Positions 23,401-35,400 of a DNA stretch of 64,000 bases are shown piece after piece. The notes beneath the pieces were generated by a model. It saw only the letters and a program-made list of their open reading frames with translations, had not been told where the DNA came from and ran no database searches. Origin of the DNA: Magnolia sinica (lineage: Eukaryota; Streptophyta; Magnoliopsida; Magnoliales; Magnoliaceae). The position numbers and the translations under genes were made by a program. Position 1 is the first letter of the stretch; every line of letters starts with the position of its first letter. The DNA lies in contig NC_080583.1 in the NCBI RefSeq assembly GCF_029962835.1, forward strand, positions 62,001 to 126,000. Direction: 5' to 3'.

Positions 23401-26400
23401 GAGAATTTTGAAATTCAGACACTTGTCGGAATATCAATTTGCTGGCAGAAAACAAAAGTTTCTTTGTTTTTCAAGCCGAAATTCTTGAGAACTGGTTGCG
23501 TTATCTTCACTGTTGAAGAGAAACTATTGACAGTTGCTTCAGTGTTTCTGTTGCATTTTAGTACCTGCAGAATATGCTCTAAGCATGTTTGGGCCTATGC
23601 AGCTCCGCCAAAAGTTGCTGCTTTCTGTTGGCTTGTTAGGAGAGTAGATTTTAATGGTGGATTATCTCCAGAAAGGGGGATGATTTTACCCAATGTTTGC
23701 TTGCTGTGTGGGGCTGACTCAGAATCAGTTAATCAACTCTTCATCCAGTGCCTGTTTGCATCTAAGGTGTCAAACGCTGCCCTCTCCAGATACAATATAT
23801 TTTGGGTCATGCCAAGATCTGTTGGTGATTTGCTTGTGGCGTGGCATGGCATGCAAATTGGAGAGGATAAGATGGCTTCTTGGCGGTATGGGAAGAAAGA
23901 AACGGAAGATGTTTCTGTAATTCTAGCCATAGTGTTGAGTGGGTTGTAGACAGGGCTTGGGGATTTGTAAGGGAGTGGGATTGCTGTAAAAGTGATGAGA
24001 GAGCTGGTTCTTTGCTAGGTGGGGTGTTTGGTTTTTTGCACTTTTGTATTCTTTGCCGCCTTTTGGTGCTTCTTTAATAAAATTGCTGTTAACTTTCAAA
24101 AAAAGAAGAGGAAGAAGAAGAAGCTCTAACTGAAGTATTAAAAAGTGCTGGGCCTGCTGGCAATACTGGAGGCGATGATGTGAGTTGTAAGCCTCAAAGT
24201 CAAGGTGTAAATATTTAGAAATAGAGAGGTGAAATGGAAAAAAAAAAAAGAAGGAAAGAATGGAAAAGAGTAAAAAAGAAATGAAAAAATAAAGTTTAAA
24301 CAATGAAACGTATCATGCATGAGGCATGAGAGGTGCATACTGTCATTTATGAATTTCACTTTATTGATTTGTATAGAAGTGGATTCTACTCGTGTTTTTT
24401 TTTTTTTTGAGAGAAGTGGATTCTACTGATACAAATTGCCAAGTACAATAATGACTAAACGGATGCAATGGAAACCTCAACATTAATTTCAGACTCGTAA
24501 TGAGTTGGAGAAATTCCTGCAGTTCCGATCTCTTAACCTCTGATAGCTGTAACTGGTTGCAATGCCCTCTCCAATCCATCAATGTCAACTGGTTGTGCCA
24601 TGAAGAAGAGAGGAGGAGGAGGAAGCTGCTTGTGCTTCGTATCATGCTTCAGACTCCTGTTCCTGCTTCCTAGTTGGCTATACTAACATTTTGAAACAAA
24701 CTATACCCAATTCTTGCTCTCAAAGCTATTGCCTCTTTCGTTCACACCTTGTGAAGAAGAAGAGGAAGAGGAAAAGGAAGAAGCTGCTTGTGCTTCGTAT
24801 CATGCTTCAGACTCCTGTTCCTGCTTCCTAGTTGGCTATACTAACATTTTGAAACAAACTATTCCCAATTCTCGCTTTCGAAGCTATTGCCTCTTTTGTT
24901 CACACCTTGTGCAAATATACATCAATCTTTGTTTTTGGACATTAACAAGAGTTTATTAGAAAGAAAGAAAAGAACTGCAAAACAACATGAGGGGAAAGAT
25001 GATGGGAGATCATCTTACTGATGGAAGGAATTAACTTCTTTTATTAGTAAGACAGGATCTTTTAATGCTTGATAGAACAAAGGAAGGTATTCACTTCCTT
25101 TTACTTCATCTTTGACTAGGGGTAGCAATGGGCTGGACGGCCCAGACTGGCCCTGTAGGACCAGGGCTTGGACCTCTAAACTTGGCCCAGGAGGGTCAAG
25201 GTCAAGCTTGAAATCTAGGCCCGGTCCTGGGCTAATGATGAATGGCCCCAACTGACCCATTGGCTCGGTCCAATCATCAAGCCCACCACCATTATACAAA
25301 TACAAGTTCCCATTCAATTTGCATGTGTACTTTAAAGGCACTTTGGGATCTTGAGTCTCGTTTCAATGATCAAAGCCATTTGTACAATGGAACTTGTTAT
25401 GGAAGGGGGGATACCATAAAAAATAAATAATAAATAATAATAAAAAATATCGTACACTGGAGTTGGACTGTTGCAAACCTTGATTGTTTCAGTCTTTTCC
25501 TTACAGGACCAAGGCCTTTTTTGGCCTGATTAGGGTCAAAGCTGGGCCAGGGCGTTCCCCTGCTCCGTAGCCTGGCCCATTGCCACCAAGGCTTGACATA
25601 TCATCCGATACCAGTACGTATTGTCCATGAATGATATGGCTGTATCAGCCTGATACAGGGGCAATATGAGGCAATACAACCCCGTATCACTGGTGAATGA
25701 TTTGATATGGAAAAAATGATTTGCAAACCATGATTGTCACCCCTATCTTCAACTTCTTTCTCTAAATTCCCAAAGCTGAGCTTTTTGCCAAGTTTAGCTC
25801 TCGAAAATGCTCTAAACATACTAGGCATCCCTGCCAATAACTTATTATCTCAATTCGGCTCCAATAATAGCTTAAATGCATTAGATGCATACAGGATTCT
25901 ACATGAAGTGTGCATGTGGTTAGGAAATGAGAGAATTTAAAATCTATGTTTACATCAAAGAACCCCTCCCACCTCCACACCACACCCCCCCCCCCCCCAC
26001 ACACGGCTCAAAGCTATGCACACAGTTCCTCCACTACAAGGAGTTGAAGTAAGTTCTATTTTTCTAAGACATTTAAAGTCTGCTTACCACAGTAAAGACA
26101 CCATTTGATATAGAAATTCATGACAATGAAAACAGAAATTCTCATTTGTGAAGATGCACGAAGAGAAGTTATGACTGGAATGGATGGAGGGTGAAACGTT
26201 TTCTCCTTACGTCGAGCTTCTGGATTATGGAAGGCGATATCCTCAATTGAACATTTGTTGCATGAAGGAACTTCCTTTTCTTTGGGGAATGGAAGTCAGA
26301 TTCGTTTTTGAACTGATGTTTGGTGTGGAGACCAGGCTCTCATTCTATCCTTTCTTGGATTAGCCCGTATTGCTTCAGATAAAGATATATTGGAAAAGGA

Positions 26401-29400
26401 TTGCTATTTGTCTTGTGGCGGTTCAGTGGTGTGGTCTCCTCTTTGCAGGAAAAATTTGTTATATGATGAGATTGTGGAGATGGCAGAGCCTGTTGGCCTT
26501 TCAATGGATAGAATTCCCACGATTTAGGAAACAAACTCTTTGACCTGGCATGTCCACAGCTTGGTTCGGTTCTCGATTATATCCGTTTATTGTCTGATGC
26601 AATGATACGCCTTGTAACCAGTCCTTCTGGTATTATTGTTGGTTTTATGGTGCTCCTTGGGTGGCGACGTTTGGGTGGTTAGTGGGCAATAAGTGAATGC
26701 GATAACTTGCAAAGAACATCTCTTATTTTGCCCAACATTTGCCTTATGTTTATGGAATTAGCGGAATCAATGGCCACCTTTTTATTTATTGTTCTTTTGC
26801 TCCTAAGGTTTGGGAGCATTTTCTGGGATTGTTCCATATTGATTTGGTGATTGCCAAGATCGGCCGTGGAGCTGATGTGGGCCTGACATCAAGGGGTAAT
26901 TAGAAAAGTAGGCAAATTGCTTTGGAGGATGCTCATTTTGGTGATGCAGGGACATGTGATGGCCTAACCCTAGATGCATGTATAATTAGGTTGAAGGGAT
27001 TCAAATAATAAAATTAATCAACTAATTGTTTTCAATTGGGGGGATTAAGCAAATCTCAACATATAGATGAAATCATTCTGTCAGGATCATGCCCCTTAGC
27101 ATAAAATCATGTAAACAGTAAAAAGGGAGGACCTAAAGATACGAGGATATTCCAGATCTAGCATAAGCCAGTCTACAGTCAAGTTTGGATCCGATTCTCC
27201 TGACTAGCCATCCCTCTTTTTCATTCAAACTAAAATGGAATATCCAGAGAAGAACGAAAGAGGTGAAGAAGAGATGGGTTCGAGATGAAAGAAAGTACAG
27301 ATTCTAGGGCATCAAAGAAAAGAAGACGACTGATTCTTACCTTTTCCTATACCTTGAAGATATGGAAAAAAGGAAAACCTGAAACCGGGTTGGAATCCCC
27401 AACACCCAAGGGTCAATCCGAAAACCGTAATCTCTTTGGTAAAGGAGGAAGAAAGCATACGAATTCTCATTTATTCAATAATAAAATAGGATTTCTCACA
27501 GTGTATATATAAGCCATAGAAAAAAACAAAAAGTGCATTAAAGCCCTTGAAAACAAGGAAAAGAACAAAAAGATGCCTACAACTAAATTACCCGCGCGAC
27601 AGGGTGTGAAACCCTCCCCATGGGCCTATGGTCAGGGTGCGGTCACGCTGCTCTTGCACTCGTAGTGCCTCATAAAATGGGTCTGATGGACTTGGCATCC
27701 ATCTACATCAACTCCTTTGCTTCGATACTTTGTTGGTGACGCCTCCTCCTCTGGTACACTCTAAAGGATGCACCACTGATGTCCGCATCAGTTGGGGACA
27801 TCATAGTAGGAGGGTTTTTCAAAATAGAAGTTCTTTTGTCGAAGAGGTCATTAGGGAGATTTGGTGGAATATGGTGGGATGGGCTTCTTTTGTTAAAGAA
27901 GTCAAATTTGTAAATCTTTTCTTTATTTTTTTAGTTATCTTGTTTTCTTTTGCGTGCTTGGCTTGTTTCTTTAATAAATTGATGTTTCTCTCAAAAAAGG
28001 AAAAGCAATTTTCAAGATTTCTCTTTTACAAAACAAACAGGTGCAAAGGGTTTGCTTCCCCTTGCATGCTAATGTCAGTTTACCTCCTGCGTATGTCACA
28101 TGGTTGCTTTGCTTTGCTTTTTCCTAGTTTGCACTCTATCCAAATAGGCTCTAAAGGAAGAAAACAACGGAACCAAATGAGGGAAAAAATGTCCAAAACA
28201 AACAAAAAGAACAAAAGAAGTTTTTTTTAAAAATAAAAATTGTTCCTCTTGTCTCTAGCAAGGCGGGTGCCTCTACGATAGGAGGCTTGAGCTTCAAGCT
28301 GTTAGGGGCATTTTCTTACCACCTTGCCTTGAGGCACTTTTCTCTCACCTCCAGGCCAACCCCTTTCAGAACTGTGGTTCTAGCGGTGGCTCCTTTTTTT
28401 TAAAAAAAATAAAATAAAATTCTAATATGTTCATGTCATTAAATGTTGTCCTTGTCTTTCATAAAAATATGTTGCATGGGTTTATGTTGTGTAATGTTAG
28501 GGACATCGCAAATGAGCAACATAAGCATGTTGATGCGGACACAAGCGCATTCAAGGTGTACCAACGAAGAAAGCGCCAACCACAAGTGCCGTCCTTGTGG
28601 ATAGGCGACTATTGAGGAGCTGAAGACCTTTCACATGTGATTAGACATATAGAAGACCCCACTTAAGGAAGACACATATGAAGGAAGATTGAAGAAAGAA
28701 GATCGAGCGCCCAAACTTTCCCATACTTATGTTATTTGCGCATTTTTGACTTAATTAGGGGTCTTTTAGTAATTTTATGTCTTTATTTGCTTATCCTAGA
28801 GGTATTTTAGTAATTTTATATCTTTATTTGCTTATTTAAGTGGGCTAAAGCCCTAAACTCGAATTTTAACTATTGAGTAATGAAAAGCAAACCCTTTGGT
28901 TGCCTCCTTCCTCTCTTCTCTCTAATGGTGCTTCTTCTCTCCCCTTGATCTTCTTCTTCTAATTTCTTCTTGAGCCCCTCCAACTTCTTGAAGGTAATAA
29001 TTTTCTTCCTTCTATTTTCCAGTTTTGGCTAATCCTTCTTCGATCAAAATCTTGAGAATCGATCTAAACCCTAAATCCCCAAATTCTCAAATCCCTAATC
29101 CGAGAAACTTCTTGGTTCTTCGGACTAGTGATCTTCATTGATCGATTGGGTGTGACCATGCAAGATTGGGAGGTCTCATCCCTCGCCGGATCCAACCTAA
29201 GTAGTAATTGAATTCCATAATCCATGGTTGTAGTGATGGCCCGCTCCATTGCATGTTTCCTTTATGATTTTCTCAGTTATGATGATTACTGTTAGAATTT
29301 TAGATCATTTATTCCTTTTGTTTCCGCTGTTTAATTATCTCCATGAGCATGCATCATAATTAGGGCTGTCCTGCATCAAATTTGGTATCAAAGCCTAGGC

Positions 29401-32400
29401 TTGCATGGTTTTTGTCTAGATCGAGTTATCAAATTAGGGTTTTGATTTTTAGGTTTAACTTAGGAAAGTTCCAGATTTAGAAAGTTTTCAATTTTAGAAA
29501 GTTCCTAATCTGGAAAAATTTCTAGATTTGAGGTTGTTTCCTGTTTCAACTTAATTGTGTCAGTTCATAGTAGTTTTGCATTCATCGCATTCATCTTGAG
29601 AATCATAACACCTAGTAGTCTAGTTAGGTAGAATTTGGTTCAAGTCTTCATTGTATGCCCACGAGAAGAGGTAGAGGTTTCGGACTTCAACCTACTATGA
29701 ATAATGAGCAGTTATTTGAGCAACTTGCTCAATTGATACAAAAGATAACCGCCCTAGAAGCGGGTCAAAGGCGTGAGTTTGCCCGCCTGGAGAACCAAAT
29801 TACCACTACCATGACTAAGGTGGAGCAACTAGAGGCGTCCCAAAAGGAAAACCCCGCTGTAGGGGAAGATGCGCACTCCCAAGTGGAAGGAATCATTGAA
29901 GAACGCGCTGCTACACGTGGTGGTAGTGAGGATAGAGATCGTGGTAACGGTCGTGGTGTGATGCGAGAGGCACGAGCCACATGTAGTCATCAAGACCGCT
30001 ATGATCCAGATGAGCGTGCGATGAAGAGTGTGAGAGTTGAGGCCCCGAGTTTTGATGGGTGCTTGGATCCCAAGGCGTTCCTTGACTGGGTTGCTGACAT
30101 GGACCACTACTGTGAGTGGTATGGCATGTCGAAAAACCGTCAAATGCTGTTTGCTAAGATGAAGCTTGTGGGTCAAGCCAAGCTCTTCTGGACCAACACC
30201 GAGCGTAGGATAGAGAGAGTTGGTAGAGCCCCTATCACACATTGGTATGAGATGAAAGAGAAGTTGAAGGAGAAGTACCTTCCTCTCTCATACCGTCAGA
30301 AGCTCCTTGACTAATGGCAATCCTTACGCCAAGGGTCAATGCCTGCCGCTGACTACATCGCTAAATTTGAAGAGTATGTGATGCGATGTGATATCCGAGA
30401 AGACCCTCTAGTAACGCTCTCGCGTTTCAAGACGAGCCTTTGTGCGGATCTTCAGCGCGAGCTTATTACTCGGCCCTTAACGGACTTAGATAAAACATAT
30501 CAAGTCGTGCAGGAGTTAGAGCAATATCTGAAGGCTCATGTCGTTCGTCGTTTTGAGTCCCGAGACTTCAGTGCTAGATCTAGTTCCCAAGGAACTAGAC
30601 CTAATATTGGTAGTCAACCTAGGGCACAGGCGACCATTCCGTCTAGGCCTAGGGAGGACAAGGGCAAAGGGGTTCTTGGTGCCGGTCCTAGTAACATGAG
30701 CCAAGTGAGGTGCTATGAGTGTGGCAACCTTAGCCACATGTCTAATCAGTGTCCTACGAAGAGCCGTGGGAGAGCCTTAGTTATAGGCGAGCCCCACGAG
30801 GGTGGAGATGACCAGGGTGATTATGAAGTTGAAGAGTATCACCCTGAAGGAAGACTTACTGATGAAGAAGAAGTGGATGGAGAAGCAACGCTTGCAGTAG
30901 TCAGGCGTGTGTTAGCTCAGTCTAGAAGTAGTGCTGACTGGCGTCGAAGCACTATCTTCTACACTATTGCCAAGTGTGGTGAAAAGAATTGTAAGGTGAT
31001 AGTGGACAGTGGAAGTTGTCAGAATGTGATTTCTACTAGCACCTTAGATCACTTAAAACTGAAATCCACACCTCATCCAGACCCGTATAAAGTTTCTTGG
31101 GTTGACAAGACATCCTTACCTGTCACCCAACAATGTCTAGTCCCCATCGAGTTTGGGTCATACAAAGAGTTCCTGTGGTGTGATGTTTTACCTATGGATG
31201 TGGGACATGTTATCCTAGGTAGACCGTGGCTATTTGATAATGATGTCACGATCTTTGGCCGTTCGAATTCGTGTACTTTTATGTATAATGGTAAAAAGAT
31301 CAAACTTAATCCCATGCCACCTGAGAATACACTAGGGAAGAAGAAGGATGAGAAGGCAAGTGAGCCTAGAGAAGTGGGGAAATCCAAACCTAAGTCTTTA
31401 CATATAATCAGCGCAAGAGAGTTTGAAAAAGAGGCTAAGGAGGATTCTATGGTGTATGCCCTTGTAGCTAGAGAAATTACACCTGAGGTTCCATCAGAGT
31501 TGCCCCGTGAGGTGATTTCAGTCAAGGAATACAGTAATGTATTTCCTAAAGACTTATCGAATGAGTTGCCACCTATGAGGGACATACAACATGCCATTGA
31601 TCTTGTCCCAGGGTCTACTCTACCGAACCTTCCTCACTACAGGATGAACCCTGCAACGCATGCAGAGTTGAGGAAGCAAGTTGATGAGCTTCTGCAAAAG
31701 GGTTTCATCCAAGAGAGTATGAGCCCGTGTGCCGTGCCTGCATTGTTGACGCCAAAGAGAGACGGCACGTGGCGCATGTGTGTGGACAGCCGTGCCATAA
31801 ACAAAATTACGGTCAAGTATAGGTTCCCTATACCTAGACTTGATGATATGCTTGACATGATGGCCAGGTCCACTATATTCTCTAAGATAGACCTCAAGAG
31901 TAGATATCACCAAATCCGTATACGCCCAGGAGATGAGTGGAAGACGGCGTTTAAGACGAAAGATGGGCTGTATGAGTGGTTGGTCATGCCCTTCGGCTTG
32001 ACTAACGCACCCAGTACTTTCATGCGGGTGATGACACAAGCTTTGAGGCCGTTCATGGAAAAATTCCTAGTGGTGTACTTTGATGATATTCTTATTTATA
32101 GTACCACTAAGGAATCACACCTTGAACATTTAAAGAAGGTCTGTAGTGTCCTTAGGAAGGAAAAGTTGTACGCTAATCTTAAGAAATGTGCATTCATGTC
32201 TAGCTAAGTTGTGTTCTTAGGATTTATAGTGTCATCTGATGGGATGCGCGCAGACCCTGAAAAAGTCAGGGCCATAGTTGAGTGGCCAGAACCAAGGAAC
32301 ATTCATGAGGTGCGAAGTTTTCACGGCCTAACAACTTTTTATCGTCGGTTCATTAGGGGTTTTAGCACGATCATGGCTCCCATTACCGAGTGCATGAAAA

Positions 32401-35400
32401 AGGGAGAGTTCGTGTGGTCTAAAGCCGCCGTCAAGGCTTTTAAAGAAATTAAGGGCAAGATGGTGGAAGCTCCTGTCATGCGTCTACCTGACTTTTCTAA
32501 AATCTTTGTAGTAGCGTGCAATGCGTCTGGTGTCAGTATAGGTGGAGTGTTGAGTCAAGAAGGACACCCAGTGGCCTATTTTAGTGAGAAACTGAATGAG
32601 ACAAAACAAAAATACTCCACTTACGACAAAGAATTTTATGCGGTAGTGCAATCCCTGAGACATTGGCGACACTACCTCCTACCGCAAGAATTCGTTTTGT
32701 TTTCTGACCATGAGGCTTTGAGATATTTGCATTCTCAGAAGAAACTCAACCCAAGGCATGCCAGGTGGGTAGCATTTCTTCAGGAATATTCGTTTGTTTT
32801 GAAACACAAGGCCGGGGTTGAAAACAAACCAGCGGATGCCCTTAGTAGGAGAGTGGCGTTGCTCAACTCCTTGAGTGTAGAGGTAATCGGATTTGAGCAA
32901 CTGAAAGATGAATACCCCATATGTCCTGATTTTGAGGGTACTTACGCGTCGCTCTCTAGTGACCAGCATATTATGGGTGAATATGTTCTTAAAGATGGCT
33001 TTCTTTTCAAGGGAGACAGACTTTGTATTCCTCGTATGTCCCTTCATGAATTCCTCATCTCGGAGCTTCATTTAGGAGGGATAGCTGGCCATTTTGGTCG
33101 TGACAAGACCATTGCCCTCGTGGAAGATCATTTCTATTGGCCAAGCCTCAAGCGAGACGTAGCCAAAGTTTTAGGGCAGTGTTGAACGTGTCAGCTAGCA
33201 AAGCAAAGAAAGCAAAATACCGAGCTGTATACGCCATTGGCAGTGCCACATGCTCCGTGGCAGGTTATTAGTATGGACTTCGTGCTCGGGCTTCCCAAGA
33301 CTATAAAAAAGCACGATTCTGTTTTTGTCATTGTGGACCGTTTTTCTAAAATGACCCATTTCCTCCCATGTTCGAAGACGTCAGATGCGTCTCATGTTGC
33401 TCGTCTCTTTTTTGATAGTGTGATGCGTCTCCATGGGTTACCTAAAACCATAGTGTCTGATCGTGATGTTCGATTTACTAGCTATTTTTGGAAGACACTG
33501 TGGCACATTATGGGAACTCGTTTGCAATTTTCTACTGCTTACCACCCACAAACAGATGGTCAAACTGAAGTGGTAAACCGTAGCCTTGGAAATCTTCTAC
33601 GTTGTCTAGTGGGTGAACATGTTAAAACTTGGGACCTAATTTTACCAACTGCTGAACTTGCTTATAATGGGTCAGTTAATAGATTTACAGGGTTGAGTCC
33701 TTTTGAAATTGTAAGTGGTTATAAACCTAGAATGCCCATAGATCTCTTACCTATGTCTGTTACCCAAAGGTCTTCTGAGTCAGCCGATGCATTCGCACGC
33801 CATATTCATGATTTGCATACACATATTAGACAGCGGTTAAATAAGAGTAATGATGATTATAAAGTTCAGCTGATTCTCATCGTAGAGTGCAAGAATTTCA
33901 AGAAGGAGACTGTAATGGTGCGAATAAGGCCAGAGCGATTCTCTCAAGGATCTGCAAAGAAATTACAAGTGCGTAGTGCTGGACCATTCAAGATATTACA
34001 AAAGGTTGGGTCCAACGCGTATCGGGTTGACCTTCCACCTGAAATAAGCATTAATCCAACTTTTAATGTGGAAGATCTAGTCCATGCCCATACTCTCATT
34101 GTTGATACATCGTCCCTTTCATTGCCTTTTTCTGAGTTTGCTACCCAACCCCTTCCACCCCCTCCTCCACCCATTACCCATAAAGAAGCAATTGAGGAAA
34201 TCTTGGATGATGAGATAGTATCCACGAGAGATGGGGGTTTCCAAAGGTATCTTGTCAAGTGGAAGAACAAACCATCGTCTGAATCTACGTGGCTGTCAGA
34301 CGACGCATTGCAGGGTATTGATCCAGATCTACTCGAGTGCTATAAAAGTTTCAACTCGTCGGAGTTGAGTTTTTCTCACTCGAGGGGAATTGATGTGGAC
34401 ACAAGTGCCGTCCTTGTGGATAGGCGACTATTGAGGAGCTGAAGACCTTTCACATGTGATTGGACATATAGAAGACCCTACTTAGGGAAGACACATGTGA
34501 AGGAAGATTGAAGAAAGAAGACCGAGCGCCCAAACTTTCCTATACTTATGTTATTTGCGCGTTTTTGACTTAGTTAGGGGTCTTTTAGTAATTTTATGTC
34601 TTTATTTGCTTATCCTAGAGGTATTTTAGTAATTTTATATCTTTATTTGCTTATTTAAGTGGGCTAAAGCCCTAAACTCAAATTTTAACTATTGAGTAAT
34701 GAAAAGCAAACCCTTTGGTTGCCTCCTTCCTCTCTTCTCTCTAATGGTGCTTCTTCTCTCCCCTTGATCTTCTTCTTCTAATTTCTTCTTGTGCCCCTCT
34801 AACTTCTTGAAGGTAATAATTTTCTTCCTTCTATTTTCCAGTTTTGGCTAATCCTTCTTCGATCAAAATCTTGAAAACCGATCTAAACCCTAAATTCCCA
34901 AATTCTCAAATCCCTAATCCGAGAAACTTCTTGGTTCTTCGGACTAGTGATCTTCATTGATTGATTGGGTATGACCATGCAAGATTGGGAGGTCTCATCC
35001 CTCGCCGGATCCAACCTAAGTAGTAATTGAATTCCATAATCCATGGTTGTAGTGATGGCCCGCTCCATTGCATGTTTCCTTTATGATTTTCTCAGTTATG
35101 ATGATTACTGTTAGAATTTTAGATCATTTATTCCTTTTATTTCCGCTGTTTAATTATCTCCATGAGCATGCATCATAATTGGGGCTGTCCTGCGTCACAT
35201 GCACTTTCACCATGCCTTTGATAGAATCCAATGACTTAGGCAATTGTGTAGTGAACATGTTCTTAAGTAGAGAGTGTTTATACTTGGGACAGTTCCTGTC
35301 CATCTTTTACTTTTTCGGGTTTTTCCTTTTAATATTGTGTGTTAGTCATTAGAAAAGAAAGAAGTGAAAATTTATGAGAATGAAAGAAAAGAAAAGTTGT

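Larger units (their letters stand above)
28531..35197 (+). mobile_element. Ty3/gypsy chromovirus, full structure, sense orientation in intron 1
   Basis: 6667 bp with LTRs 28531-29378 and 34391-35197 (TGATG..CATCA / CGTCA), flanked by CATGT (28526-28530) and CATGC (35198-35202), a target duplication with one mismatch. Primer site TGGTATCAAAGC is at 29383-29394 (initiator-Met tRNA type). The polypurine tract GAGGGGAAT (about 34382-34390) abuts the 3' LTR. One long gag-pol frame covers 29655-34442 and is closed only by three in-frame stops. By eye the LTRs differ at about 20 sites in ~807 aligned bases, nearly all transitions, plus one 41-bp indel. The insertion is fairly recent; the copy cannot make a full polyprotein. 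Confidence 0.93.

Noticed and set aside
29829..30242. Antisense ORFs across the gypsy gag-pol (also 31073-31597, 31620-32039)
   Set aside because: Shadows of the long sense gag-pol frame, with no independent motifs.
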